DNA of 64,000 bases from JAQVSH01 sp964451605 (GCA_964451605.1 CAYVJA010000002.1:1-64000), one strand, 5' to 3'; shown: positions 18,547 to 28,549, counted from the stretch's first letter. The notes: generated by a model from the sequence alone, not told the origin. Numbers and translations: made by a program.

Positions 18547-21006
18547 CTCCTTTATACCCATAAAGAGCAACAGCGCCAACCCGGCGAAGAGAACTGAGAC
18601 AAATCCCGTCGATATCTTTTCGCAGAGGGCATAGGCTTTGGGTTCGAAGCGGAACTCCACTGTGTGATTTCCCGCAGGAACCGGTAGTGCCCGCAAGAGA
18701 TAGTTGGCCCGCAGATATTCGGCCTTTTCCCCGTCGATGTAGGCGTTCCATCCATCAGGATACCAGATTTCGGAAAAGAGTGCAAGCCCGTTGTTTTGAT
18801 TAGAAGTGCTGTATATCAGCTTATTGGGAGCGTATTGTGTGAGTGCGATGGCGGCTGTAGAATCTTTTTGAAAGGAGGTTCTGTTTTGCAGTAACTGCGC
18901 AAACTCCTTCCCGATGACAGCCGTTGCCGACGGCGTAAAGTCGGTGAGGGCTGCCATCTCCTGGTCGGGATTCTCTACATACTTTGCCTCCTCTACAAAC
19001 CAGGCATTGCCCAGTGCATCCGGATTTAACCGGGCTTCAGGCTGGTTATTCGAAGCATTGGGAACAATCAGATATTTGGCGTTAAGCATATTCAGTACCT
19101 CCTGATTTCCCTTTGCTATCTGGTGGTCTATCAAATCCTGATAGCGGCCCAACTTGGCCCCGTGATAGCCCCCGATTGATTTGTGCCACCACGAAGTGCT
19201 TCCATCGCTAAAGGTGCTCACGGAAAGATTCATCACCCTGAAATGGGGAGTGGTGTCTTGTAGTATGGCTTTGTCGGCCTCTGTCATAGGCCAGACCACC
19301 TCCTTTTCGCGTTCAGATACCCACTGCTTATTTCCGTAGGGATCGGAAATCTCGGTGTTGAGGTAGCGTTTGTCGACGCTCCAAAGATCTACCAGCACCA
19401 AAAGCAGGATAGATGCAGTGAGTCCTTTTACCCCCAACCTTTCCTTGGCAAAGGCCCACAATGCTGCTGCACCGGCTGTGATAAACAGAAAACTACGCAT
19501 TGCATCGGCCTGCAACAGTGATTTCCGGGCCGAAGTCAGGTCGGAAATATATTGTTGAATAGCCCCGGTCGATTGAGGATTTTTGGCCTGCAACTGCGCC
19601 AGACCCGTCTCCTCTGCTTCACTCAGAAAGGAGAAGAAGAGATCGGGAATCATCCAGAAGATAAGCGATAATCCCCCTGTAAGGCCGAAAGCGATGGCCA
19701 CCTTCCGTTTTTCCCGCACCAGAACTTCCGGGTGCCGGGAAATATAGTGAAGTGCCAGTATGGCCAGAATCGGTATGGCCATCTCGGCCACAACCATTGC
19801 CATGGAAGGGGCTCTGAACTTATTGTACAGAGGAAAATAGTCGAGAAACAGGTTGGTGAGGGGCATAAAGTTTTTACCCCAGGCCAGCATGACGGACCAT
19901 ATCGCTGCGCCTGCCAGAACCCATTTAAATGAGCCTTTCAACAGGAACATGGCCAGCAAAGCCAGAAAGAGAATCAGCGCACCCACATACGATGGGGCAC
20001 TCAGCCCGGGTTGGTTGCCCCAGTAACGGTCTGATTGGGCAATATCCTCTTTCATCTGCGAAGACACCTTCTCCATGGCCGAAGGCGAGGTGCCGAGAGG
20101 CCCGTTTCCACCCCCTCTGATATTGGGGACCAATAACGAGAAGGTTTCGCCCACTCCGTAACTCCACTGCGTTACATAATCGCGGTCTAGTCCGGTGGTT
20201 TGATTCTCTTTATTGGCGGTAAGCAAAGGTTGTCCGCGGGTTGTAAACTGCGTATAGGTGGCGGTGGTATAGAGATTGGTAAAATTTACCCCTACCGCAA
20301 TGATTCCGGCCACCAGCAGGAATCCCGTAGCCTTCAGGAAGTGGGGCCACTCTCCGTTCTTGTAGGTTTCGTACAGTTGTGCCATCACATAGAGCGACAC
20401 CAAAAAGGCAAAAAAGTAGTAACTGACCTGAATGTGGTTGTTATAGATTTGCAGAGCCAGAAAGAGTGCCGTTACAATTCCGCCCAGAAGATACTTTTTC
20501 CGGTAGGCCAGGATAATGCCGGCAAAGGTGGGCGGAATGAGGCCCAGTACCAGCACCTTCCAGATATGTCCCGCCTGAATGATGCTGATAAAGTAGGTGG
20601 AAAAGGCGTAGGCAACCGCTCCTGCCGCGGCCATCCAGGGGGGTATTCTCAGGGCAAGAAGCAAAATATAGAACCCCGCCATATAGAGGAACAGATAGGA
20701 GGCAGGATCGGGAAGCCAGCCTTCCATGGCTCTTCTGATCTTCTGAATCACCTTAGCCTTGTAACTGGGTGTAATCTGGTAGGTGGGCATCCCCGAAAAG
20801 GCCGAGTTGGTCCAGAGCGTTCGTTCGCCCGTCTTCTCATAATAGTCGTTGGCTTCTCGGGCCATGGCAGCTCCCTTTCGGGTATCTACCTGAAACAGGG
20901 TTTTCCCTTCGAAAATCCGGGGTGTAAAATAGCCCACCGACAAGATGTAAAAAAGGAGCAATACCCCCGCGTGAGGGAGTAACCGTTTCAGCAGCTGCAC
21001 ATTCAT
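18514..21006 (-). CDS. YfhO-family membrane protein
   Basis: 830 aa with about twelve hydrophobic segments in the first two thirds and a soluble C-terminal region, as in YfhO proteins. In Firmicutes these are implicated in glycosylation of cell-wall polymers, and in Bacteroidota they are of unknown role. Recognisable parts are the N-terminal LFYILSVGYFTPRIFEG and FQVDTRKGAAM, NSAFSGMPTYQI, and the C-terminal SEIWYPDGWNAYIDGE, LRANYLLRALPVPAGNH and VEFRFEP. It lies 28 bp downstream of glyS on the same strand and may be cotranscribed with it. Confidence 0.9.
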   Translation of the reverse strand: MNVQLLKRLLPHAGVLLLFYILSVGYFTPRIFEGKTLFQVDTRKGAAMAREANDYYEKTGERTLWTNSAFSGMPTYQITPSYKAKVIQKIRRAMEGWLPDPASYLFLYMAGFYILLLALRIPPWMAAAGAVAYAFSTYFISIIQAGHIWKVLVLGLIPPTFAGIILAYRKKYLLGGIVTALFLALQIYNNHIQVSYYFFAFLVSLYVMAQLYETYKNGEWPHFLKATGFLLVAGIIAVGVNFTNLYTTATYTQFTTRGQPLLTANKENQTTGLDRDYVTQWSYGVGETFSLLVPNIRGGGNGPLGTSPSAMEKVSSQMKEDIAQSDRYWGNQPGLSAPSYVGALILFLALLAMFLLKGSFKWVLAGAAIWSVMLAWGKNFMPLTNLFLDYFPLYNKFRAPSMAMVVAEMAIPILAILALHYISRHPEVLVREKRKVAIAFGLTGGLSLIFWMIPDLFFSFLSEAEETGLAQLQAKNPQSTGAIQQYISDLTSARKSLLQADAMRSFLFITAGAAALWAFAKERLGVKGLTASILLLVLVDLWSVDKRYLNTEISDPYGNKQWVSEREKEVVWPMTEADKAILQDTTPHFRVMNLSVSTFSDGSTSWWHKSIGGYHGAKLGRYQDLIDHQIAKGNQEVLNMLNAKYLIVPNASNNQPEARLNPDALGNAWFVEEAKYVENPDQEMAALTDFTPSATAVIGKEFAQLLQNRTSFQKDSTAAIALTQYAPNKLIYSTSNQNNGLALFSEIWYPDGWNAYIDGEKAEYLRANYLLRALPVPAGNHTVEFRFEPKAYALCEKISTGFVSVLFAGLALLLFMGIKELKPAEPQPEG

Positions 21007-21034
21007 GGCTAGAAGTTTAGTTCGGATCCGAAGT

Positions 21035-22576
21035 CTACAACAATGTTTTCAGTAATGAAGGAATACTTACCTCTTTCGAAACCACCTCCTTGAGTTGATC
21101 GATTGCAATCCGGGTCTGCTCCATCGTGTCGCGGTAACGCAGTGTAACGGTTCCGTCTTCCGGGGTCTGATGGTCGATGGTAACGCAGAAGGGGGTTCCG
21201 ATGGCATCCTGACGGCGGTATCTCTTCCCGATTGAGTCTTTTTCGTCGTACTGACAGTTAAAGTCGAATTTCAGGTTGTTGATGATATCGCGAGCAATTT
21301 CCGGCAGACCGTCTTTTTTAACCAGCGGCAGAACCGCCAGTTTTACGGGTGCAAGTACTGCAGGCAGTTTTAATACAACCCGCGAGTCGCCTTCGGCCAG
21401 CGTCTCTTCGCAGTACGAACCGGCCAGCACACTCAGGAACATCCGGTCGACACCGATTGAGGTCTCGATCACATAAGGAATGTACGACTTATTGAGTTCG
21501 GGATCGAAATATTGCAACTTCTTACCCGAATACTTCTCGTGACTTCCCAAGTCGAAATCGGTGCGCGAGTGAATTCCCTCCACCTCTTTGAAGCCGAACG
21601 GCATCTCGAACTCAATGTCGGTTGCCGCATTGGCATAATGCGCCAGTTTGTCATGGTCGTGAAAACGATACTTGGCAGAGCCAAATCCCAGCGCCTGATG
21701 CCATTTCATCCGAAATGCCTTCCAGTGAGCAAACCATTCGAGCTCTTCGCCGGGGCGGACAAAGAACTGCATCTCCATTTGCTCGAACTCCCGCATCCGG
21801 AAGATAAACTGACGCGCAACAATCTCATTACGGAAAGCCTTTCCAATCTGGGCAATCCCGAAAGGAATCTTCATCCGGCCGGTCTTCTGCACATTCAGAT
21901 AATTTACAAAGATTCCCTGAGCCGTTTCAGGCCGCAGATAGACCTTCATGGCTCCTTCGGCGGTTGAGCCCATCTCGGTAGAGAACATCAGGTTAAACTG
22001 CCTTACATCGGTCCAGTTGCGGGTGCCGCTGATAGGGCAGACAATCTCCTCCTCTTCGATGATGTTTTTAAGTTCTTGTAAGTTATTGTCGTTAAGCGCC
22101 TTTGCGAATCGGGTATGAACTGCCTCTCTCTTGGCCGCTATCTCCATAACCCTGGGATTCGTGGCTACAAACATGGTCTCATCGAAGGTCTCTCCAAACC
22201 GCTTCCGCGCCTTTTCTACCTCTTTTTCAATCTTCTCGTCGAGTTTAGCCAGAAGCTCTTCAATCAGCACATCGGCACGGTATCTTTTTTTGGAATCCTT
22301 GTTGTCGATAAGGGGGTCGTTAAAGGCATCCACGTGTCCGGAAGCCTTCCAGATTGTGGGGTGCATAAAGATGGCAGAGTCAATCCCCACAATGTTTTCA
22401 TGGAGAAGCACCATACTGTCCCACCAGTACTTCTTGATATTGTTCTTCATCTCAACCCCATTCTGTCCGTAATCATAGACAGCACCCAGGCCGTCGTAGA
22501 TTTCGCTCGATGGGAAAATGTATCCGTATTCTTTGGCGTGTGATACCAATTTTTTAAAAATTTCGTCTGAGGCCAT
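21035..22576 (-). CDS. glyS: Glycyl-tRNA synthetase (dimeric class II)
   Basis: Charges tRNA-Gly, 513 aa, the normal length for the alpha2-type enzyme. The N-terminus (KRLVSHAKEYGYIFPSSEIY-like), GAVYDYGQNGVEMKNNIKKY, motif 2 FRNEIVARQFIFRMREFEQM, and motif 3 IGVDRMFLSVLAGSY are all visible. The C-terminal anticodon-binding domain is complete. A -7 box lies 42 bp upstream of the ATG. Confidence 0.97.
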   Translation of the reverse strand: MASDEIFKKLVSHAKEYGYIFPSSEIYDGLGAVYDYGQNGVEMKNNIKKYWWDSMVLLHENIVGIDSAIFMHPTIWKASGHVDAFNDPLIDNKDSKKRYRADVLIEELLAKLDEKIEKEVEKARKRFGETFDETMFVATNPRVMEIAAKREAVHTRFAKALNDNNLQELKNIIEEEEIVCPISGTRNWTDVRQFNLMFSTEMGSTAEGAMKVYLRPETAQGIFVNYLNVQKTGRMKIPFGIAQIGKAFRNEIVARQFIFRMREFEQMEMQFFVRPGEELEWFAHWKAFRMKWHQALGFGSAKYRFHDHDKLAHYANAATDIEFEMPFGFKEVEGIHSRTDFDLGSHEKYSGKKLQYFDPELNKSYIPYVIETSIGVDRMFLSVLAGSYCEETLAEGDSRVVLKLPAVLAPVKLAVLPLVKKDGLPEIARDIINNLKFDFNCQYDEKDSIGKRYRRQDAIGTPFCVTIDHQTPEDGTVTLRYRDTMEQTRIAIDQLKEVVSKEVSIPSLLKTLL

Positions 22577-22617
22577 TTGCGCTGAAAGTAATTGATTCTA
22601 TTGACTTTTATGACTCG

Positions 22618-22625
22618 CAAACCTA
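22618..22625 (-). promoter_or_regulatory. -7 box of glyS
   Basis: TAGGTTTG on the minus strand, a perfect TAnnTTTG match, 42 bp upstream of the glyS ATG. The -33 region is T-rich without a clear TTG. Confidence 0.45.
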
Positions 22626-22682
22626 CAAGAAATTCGTGTGAAAAAAAAACGGCCCGTGAGAATAATTCGGTGCAACCCGTGT

Positions 22683-22690
22683 TATCTTTG
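22683..22690 (+). promoter_or_regulatory. Housekeeping -7 box upstream of the ECF sigma gene
   Basis: TATCTTTG on the plus strand, a perfect TAnnTTTG match, about 165 bp before the sigma-factor ATG. No TTG is seen at the -33 spacing. It lies in the 278-bp intergenic region shared with glyS. Confidence 0.35.
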
Positions 22691-22784
22691 TTAAAAAGAT
22701 GAATAGAATTGTTAAACAGTGCTGATTTTCTTAACAATTATTTAACACCTCAAAATCAGCGGTTTTCTATTTCGTTCATCTGCT

Positions 22785-22801
22785 TTGGCACAATAATTGC
22801 T
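22785..22801 (+). promoter_or_regulatory. Sigma-54 (RpoN) type promoter before the ECF sigma gene
   Basis: The sequence TTGGCACAATAATTGCT matches the -24/-12 consensus TTGGCAC-N5-TTGCW without a mismatch. The GG and GC are 12 bp apart as required. The predicted start is near 22812, about 43 bp before the ATG at 22855. Confidence 0.6.
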
Positions 22802-22854
22802 GCGTTTTGTTTAATGTTTTTACAAGAATGTTTAACATTTTAAAACAGTGCCTT

Positions 22855-23358
22855 ATGACAGCAATGGAATTCAATACACAGCTTGTTTTGTTAGAAGACA
22901 ACCTGACCCGATATGCAGTACACCTGACCCGCGATTACGACAGAGCGCAGGATCTCTTACAAGACACCTACCTTAAGGCCCTTACCTATAGCAGCCAGTT
23001 TGGCGACAGCACCAATCTGAAGGCATGGACCTACACCATCATGAAGAACACCTTTATCAACTATTACCGTAAGAGTGTTCGCGAAAACACCACATTCGAC
23101 AACTCGAAAGATCTCTTTTTGTTGAGCCAGAATAAGCATACAGCACATGCTTCGCCCGAGGTTTCCCTGTCGGAAGGCGAGATTCGCAAGGCTATCGATG
23201 CTTTAAGCGACGAGTTCCGAATTCCCTTTACCATGTTCCTGGAAGGGTTCAAGTATCAGGAGATTGCCGATGCCCTGGGTTTAAAGATCGGAACGGTAAA
23301 GAGCCGTATCTTCTTCACCCGCAAAAAACTGATGTCGAGTTTGGAGGGCTATTCCTGA
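22855..23358 (+). CDS. ECF-family RNA polymerase sigma factor
   Basis: 167 aa from ATG 22855 (MTAMEFNTQ). Region 2 is visible as DYDRAQDLLQDTYLKALTYS and NLKAWTYTIMKNTFINYYRK. Region 4 reads IRKAIDALSDEFRIPFTMFL, then YQEIADALGLKIGTVKSRIF with a helix-turn-helix. Upstream in-frame ATGs at 22807 and 22828 fall at or just after the predicted sigma-54 transcription start and are less likely. No anti-sigma gene is adjacent. The gene is convergent with recJ, 6 bp between stops. Confidence 0.92.
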   Translation: MTAMEFNTQLVLLEDNLTRYAVHLTRDYDRAQDLLQDTYLKALTYSSQFGDSTNLKAWTYTIMKNTFINYYRKSVRENTTFDNSKDLFLLSQNKHTAHASPEVSLSEGEIRKAIDALSDEFRIPFTMFLEGFKYQEIADALGLKIGTVKSRIFFTRKKLMSSLEGYS

Positions 23359-23376
23359 TAACGGTTATACAGGAAT
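23351..23376. terminator. Inverted repeat between the convergent sigma and recJ stops
   Basis: ATTCCTGATAAC and GTTATACAGGAAT form a stem of about 12 bp with one bulged A and a one-base centre. It contains both stop codons and is followed by TTGTTTG on the plus strand. It could serve as a bidirectional terminator, although the loop is very tight and the T-tract weak. Confidence 0.4.
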
Positions 23377-25088
23377 TTGTTTGATATCCTTTACCCGCAG
23401 CTGAATGGTACATTGGTCCCGGAAGGTGTTCTCTTCCAGAGTATAACAAATGTCGAACGGATAGCGGTTCAGCGACAACTCCTCGTAGAGGCTTCCCATC
23501 TGGAATCCGATTGCCCAGATGCCATTATAGGGGCACGTCTCCTGAACAATTTTCAGGCGGAGGTGCTCCTTATCTTTTCCCACCCTTCCGCTGTTTCCAT
23601 CGTCCGAAACGCTTCTTGAACAGAAAACCGGCTGCATATTGTCGGGCCCAAACGGTTCGAACCGCTGGAGTGTTTTAAAAAACTCGGCGTTGATATCTTT
23701 CAGGTCTATGCAGGCATCAATCTCGATGGTCGGGCTCTTCTGATCGGGCCGGATTAAGTCGGAGACCACCTTTTCGAAACGATCCTGAAAGAGGGGAACG
23801 TTCTCTTTTTTCAAAGTGACTCCGGCAGCAAACATATGTCCTCCGAAGTTTTCCAGCAAATCGGCACAGGCATCGATGGCCTTATAGAGATCGAACCCCT
23901 CTACCGAACGGGCCGAACCCGAAACCAACCCGTTAGAGTCGGTGAGAATGACCGTAGGCTTGTAGAAATCTTCAATGAGCCGGGAGGCCACAATCCCGAT
24001 AACCCCCTTTTTCCATCCCGGTTTATAGAGCACAGTAGTATTCCTTGACCCAAAAACGAGATCTTTTGCAATCTCCTGCCTGGCCTCGTCGGTCATCTCC
24101 TGGTCTATCTCTTTGCGGGCATCGTTATGTATGTCTATCTGTTGTCCTCTCCTTCTGGCAGTATCTTCGTCGGTGGCTGTTAGCAGGTCAACCGCGTCGG
24201 TACCGTTTTCTATCCTTCCGGCTGCATTGATGCGCGGTCCGATTTTAAAGACAATATCATCGACCCGAAGGCGCCCGGCCTCCAGCTTATCACTAAGGTT
24301 GGCCAGTTGGATGATGGCCTTAATACCGATTCCGGGATTGCTGTTCAGCTTTTTAAGCCCAAGAGTGGCCAATATCCGGTTTTCGCCGGTCATCGAAACA
24401 ATATCGGAGGCAATGCTGATGGCCACCAGATCAAGGTAGCATAATACCTTCTCTTCCGAAATGTTATACCGCCTGCAATAGCCCTGAATCAGTTTAAACC
24501 CTACTCCGCATCCGGAGAGGTGTTTGAAGGGATAGCCGCAGTCGGGCCGTTTGGGGTTGAGGATAGCCACTGCATCGGGAAGGTCGTTTCCTGTATAGTG
24601 GTGATCGCAAATCAGAAAGTCTATCCCCTTCTCTTTTCCGTAAGCTACCTTTTCGACAGCCTTTATGCCGCAATCGAGCGTAATAATCAGGGTACATCCC
24701 TCGGACGAGGCATAATCAATGCTCTTTACCGACACCCCGTATCCTTCCTGGTATAACGCACATTCGGCGTAAGCTCCCTAAGGAATGAGAATACCAGCGA
24801 CACGGCAGTGGTGCCATCTACATCATAATCGCCGTATACCAGAATCTTTTCTTCCGTATCAACCGCTCTCTTCAGTCGCTCCACTGCAACGTCCATATCC
24901 TTCATCAGGAAGGGATCGTGCAGATTGTTGATAGAGGGCTCGAAATAGGCATTTGCCTCTTCAGGAGTACGAATACCACGCTGAACCAGCAGTTCGGCAA
25001 GGATTGGGTGAATTTCCAGTTCCTTTGTAAGATGTTTTATGTCAGCCTGTTCCCCTTTTTCTTTGAATTTCCACAACTTGTTTTTCAT
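23365..25088 (-). pseudogene. recJ: Single-strand-specific exonuclease RecJ, frameshifted
   Basis: RecJ degrades single-stranded DNA 5' to 3' in recombination and repair. The N-terminal 120 residues carry the DHH motif I (YGDYDVDGTTA, near residue 85) and run out of frame at about nt 24735. The rest continues in another frame from GYGVSVKSIDYA and holds CDHHYTGNDLP, GPRINAAGRIENG and the C-terminal OB-type domain. At the junction NVRY is followed directly by QEGYGVS. The short conserved Y-I-P-D-R segment normally found between them is absent, so I estimate about 16 nt are missing. This is either a real null allele or an assembly error. Confidence 0.88.
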
Positions 25089-25105
25089 GGGGATAAAAGT
25101 AACAA

Positions 25106-25140
25106 AAAAAGCCGTCCCTTTTTTAAGGGGACGGCTTTTT
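25106..25140 (-). terminator. Intrinsic terminator of carB
   Basis: The 13-bp stem AAAAAGCCGTCCC / GGGACGGCTTTTT lies 13 bp beyond the carB stop. It is followed on the minus strand by a run of seven T. It is symmetrical enough to work in both directions. Confidence 0.9.
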
Positions 25141-25153
25141 GTTGGGAGGGGTT

Positions 25154-28100
25154 TTAATATTCGTTCCAGCTCTGAATCTTAATATCGTCTATCCGCATCC
25201 GGGTAATCGCGGTGAGGAAGGCGCTGGCCAGACGGGCATTGGTAATCAGCGGAATATTAAAGTCGACAGCGCTCCGACGGATGGTATAGTCGTTCTGGAG
25301 TTCGTTTTTCGAGAGATTTTTGGGAATGTTGATTACCAAATCAATCTTCTTCTCCTTCAGGTAATCGAGGGCATTGGGATGTTCCTGCTCATCGGGCCAG
25401 GCCACCGGTGTGGCGGCTACCCCGTTCTCCTGAAGGAAGCAGGCTGTGCCTTTGGTGGCGTAAAGATTATATCCCTTGTCCACCAACATCTTTGCAGGCT
25501 GAAGCAGCTCTACCTTCTCTTTGGGCGAACCACTCGAGATCAGGATGTTTTTTGCAGGTATGGTGAGTCCTATCGAGAGCATCGATTTAAGAAGGGTTTC
25601 GTGGTAATCGTCGCCGATACAACCCACCTCACCGGTCGAAGCCATCTCTACGCCCAGAATCGGGTCGGCCTTAAGCAGACGATGGAAGGAGAATTGCGAT
25701 GCCTTGATGCCAATATAGTCGAGGTCGAAGTTCGATTTGTCCATCTTCTTAACGGGAAGGCCCAGCATGATGCGGGTGGCCATCTCGATAAGGTTAATTT
25801 TCAACACCTTCGACACAAACGGCATGCTTCGCGAAGCTCTCAGGTTACACTCAATGACCTTAATTTCGTTATCGCGGGCCAGGAACTGGATATTGAAGGG
25901 ACCCGAGATCTGGAGGCCTTTGGCAATCTGGCGGGCAATCCGTTTTACTCTGCGGATGGTTTCGAAATAGAGCTTTTGGGGAGGGAACACTATGGTGGCA
26001 TCGCCGCTGTGTACACCGGCAAACTCCACATGCTCCGAAATGGCGTAGGCAAGCACCTCGCCCTGCGAAGCTACTCCGTCGAACTCAATCTCTTTGGCAT
26101 TGGTGAGGAACTCCGTAACTACAACAGGATGTTGTTTCGATACCTGTACTGCCAGCTCCAGATAATCTTTCAACTCCTCCTGGTTTGAGACCACATTCAT
26201 GGCCGCACCCGACAATACATACGAGGGACGGATTAAGAGGGGGAAGCCCACCTCGTCAGAGAACTTATAGATCTCTGTCATGGTGGTGAGCTCTTTCCAG
26301 CGCGGCTGATCAATGCCCAGGCGATCGCACATCATTGAAAATTTATGGCGGTCTTCGGCTTCGTCGATCGAGAAGGGAGAGGTACCCAAAATGGGAATCT
26401 GTTGATTGTAAAGACGCATGGAGAGGTTGTTGGGTATCTGACCTCCCATTGAAACAATTACCCCCATGGGCTGCTCCAGATCGCAGATATCCAATACCCG
26501 TTCGAGCGAGAGCTCTTCGAAATAGAGCTTGTCGCATGAGTCGTAGTCGGTACTGACGGTTTCGGGATTGTAATTGATCATGATGGAGCGATAGTTCTCC
26601 TTCCTGATGGCATTGATGGCATTTACGCTACACCAGTCGAACTCTACCGAGCTGCCAATCCGGTATGCGCCCGAACCCAGCACAATCACCGAACGGTTGT
26701 CGCGCTCAAACTCAATGTCGTGTTGGGAACCGTGATAGGTCATGTAGAGATAGTTGGTTTGGGCCGGATACTCAGCTGCCAACGTATCAATCTGTTTTAC
26801 ACTGGGCAGAATGGAGAATTGTTTTCTGAAGGCGCGTACCCTGAGCAGATCACGCTCCATATCGGCTGCCGACGGCTTCAGTATGATTCTGGCCACCTGG
26901 AAATCGGAGAATCCGGCCCGTTTTGCATGACTTAACAAGGCAAGCGGAAGTGACTCGAGCGAGCTGTATTTTTCGAGTTCCTGCTCAATCACGTGAATGT
27001 TTTGCAACTTATAGAGGAACCACTTGTCAATCTTGGTAAGCTCATAAATCTCATCAACGCTCATTCCCTCTTCGAAGGCCTTTGCGATGATGAAGATACG
27101 CATATCGGTGGGTTCGGCCAGCTCCTTACGAATATTCGAGACCTTGATTTCGTGATTGCCCACAAAACCGTGCATCCCCTGTCCAATCATCCGGAGTCCC
27201 TTCTGGATTGTCTCCTCGAACGAACGGCCAATGGCCATTACTTCGCCCACGCTCTTCATCGATGAGCCGATCAGGCGGGAGACGGTATGTTTTTCCTGGT
27301 ATTCGCTCATGTCGAAACGGTGCAGGCTGACCCCCAGTTGTTTGACCACGCAGTAGTCGATGGCCGGCTCAAAGAAGGCCGAGGTGACCTTGGTGATAGA
27401 GTTGCGCAGTTCGTAGAGTCCGTAGCCTAAACCCAGTTTGGCGGCAATAAAGGCCAGCGGGTAACCGGTGGCTTTCGAAGCAAGTGCGCTGGAGCGCGAA
27501 AGACGGGCATTCACTTCGATAACCCGGTAGTCTTCCGAGAAGGGGTCAAGTGCAAACTGTACATTGCACTCGCCTACGATACCTACGTGGCGTACAATGG
27601 CAATGGCAATGCTGCGAAGCTTCTGCACCTCACTGTTGGTGAGTGTCTGTGTGGGTGCTACCACAATACTTTCGCCGGTGTGAATACCCAGCGGGTCGAA
27701 GTTTTCCATGCTACAGACCGTGATGCAGTTATCGTAACGGTCGCGGACAACTTCATATTCAATTTCTTTCCATCCTTTCAGCGATTCTTCTACAAGTACC
27801 TGGCTGGAGTAGGTGAACGATTTGCTTACCAGCGTTTCCAGCTCCTCTTCGTTGGCGCAGAATCCGCTTCCCAGCCCACCCAGTGCGTAAGCTGCGCGAA
27901 CAATAATGGGGAAGCCCAACTCTTTGGCAGCCTTTTTGGCATCGGCAAGATTCTCGACGGCAAAACTTCGGGGGGTTTTTACCTCAATTTCGTTCAGTTT
28001 CCCCACAAAGAGTTCGCGGTCTTCGGTGTCCATAATTGCCTGGACGGGCGTTCCGAGTACCTGTACATTGTACTTGCTGAGCACACCATTTTTGAAAAGC

Positions 28101-28396
28101 GCGATCCCGCAGTTAAGAGCGGTCTGCCCTCCGAAAGCGAGAAGGATTCCTTCAGGCTGCTCTTTGGCAATCACTTTTTCAACAAAAAAGGGCGTTACCG
28201 GAAGAAAATAGATCTTGTCGGCAATGCCCTCGGAAGTTTGGACGGTTGCGATGTTGGGGTTAATCAGAACCGTCTCTATTCCCTCTTCCCGAAGCGCCTT
28301 TAGCGCCTGCGACCCGGAATAGTCGAATTCTCCTGCTTCACCAATTTTCAGCGCGCCCGATCCGAGCACGATCACTTTTTTCATGTTGTGTTCCAT
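25154..28396 (-). CDS. carB: Carbamoyl-phosphate synthase large subunit
   Basis: 1080 aa, full length. Makes carbamoyl phosphate for pyrimidine and arginine synthesis together with CarA. Both duplicated ATP-grasp halves are present: the first begins VLGSGALKIGEAGEFDYSGS, the second VLGSGAYRIGSSVEFDWCSV. A C-terminal MGS-like allosteric domain follows (LVDKGYNLYATKGTA; DLVINIPKN). The ATG at 28396 is used, though a second ATG four codons later is equally plausible. carA, which often lies next to carB, is not adjacent here or elsewhere in the window. Confidence 0.97.
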   Translation of the reverse strand: MEHNMKKVIVLGSGALKIGEAGEFDYSGSQALKALREEGIETVLINPNIATVQTSEGIADKIYFLPVTPFFVEKVIAKEQPEGILLAFGGQTALNCGIALFKNGVLSKYNVQVLGTPVQAIMDTEDRELFVGKLNEIEVKTPRSFAVENLADAKKAAKELGFPIIVRAAYALGGLGSGFCANEEELETLVSKSFTYSSQVLVEESLKGWKEIEYEVVRDRYDNCITVCSMENFDPLGIHTGESIVVAPTQTLTNSEVQKLRSIAIAIVRHVGIVGECNVQFALDPFSEDYRVIEVNARLSRSSALASKATGYPLAFIAAKLGLGYGLYELRNSITKVTSAFFEPAIDYCVVKQLGVSLHRFDMSEYQEKHTVSRLIGSSMKSVGEVMAIGRSFEETIQKGLRMIGQGMHGFVGNHEIKVSNIRKELAEPTDMRIFIIAKAFEEGMSVDEIYELTKIDKWFLYKLQNIHVIEQELEKYSSLESLPLALLSHAKRAGFSDFQVARIILKPSAADMERDLLRVRAFRKQFSILPSVKQIDTLAAEYPAQTNYLYMTYHGSQHDIEFERDNRSVIVLGSGAYRIGSSVEFDWCSVNAINAIRKENYRSIMINYNPETVSTDYDSCDKLYFEELSLERVLDICDLEQPMGVIVSMGGQIPNNLSMRLYNQQIPILGTSPFSIDEAEDRHKFSMMCDRLGIDQPRWKELTTMTEIYKFSDEVGFPLLIRPSYVLSGAAMNVVSNQEELKDYLELAVQVSKQHPVVVTEFLTNAKEIEFDGVASQGEVLAYAISEHVEFAGVHSGDATIVFPPQKLYFETIRRVKRIARQIAKGLQISGPFNIQFLARDNEIKVIECNLRASRSMPFVSKVLKINLIEMATRIMLGLPVKKMDKSNFDLDYIGIKASQFSFHRLLKADPILGVEMASTGEVGCIGDDYHETLLKSMLSIGLTIPAKNILISSGSPKEKVELLQPAKMLVDKGYNLYATKGTACFLQENGVAATPVAWPDEQEHPNALDYLKEKKIDLVINIPKNLSKNELQNDYTIRRSAVDFNIPLITNARLASAFLTAITRMRIDDIKIQSWNEY

Positions 28397-28434
28397 TCGG
28401 CTGCGGATGTGTTTATGCGTATTTTTTCAACCTG

Positions 28435-28442
28435 CAAAATTA
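28435..28442 (-). promoter_or_regulatory. -7 box of carB
   Basis: TAATTTTG on the minus strand, a perfect TAnnTTTG match, about 39 bp upstream of the carB ATG. No good TTG at the -33 spacing. Confidence 0.45.
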
Positions 28443-28549
28443 GATAAATTCGAAGAGGCTTTTGTGATGTAACTAAATTATTTTAGTGAAAAGGGCAATA
28501 TTGCTACGATTGTCGTTATTTTGCACCTTGACAGTTGGTAGAATGGCCG

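Noticed and set aside
24726..25088. Programmed frameshift in recJ
   Set aside because: Conserved residues are missing at the junction, which slippage cannot cause; deletion or assembly error fits better.
25139..26188. 349-codon plus-strand open frame inside carB
   Set aside because: Antisense shadow of a conserved enzyme; crosses the carB terminator and has no family features.
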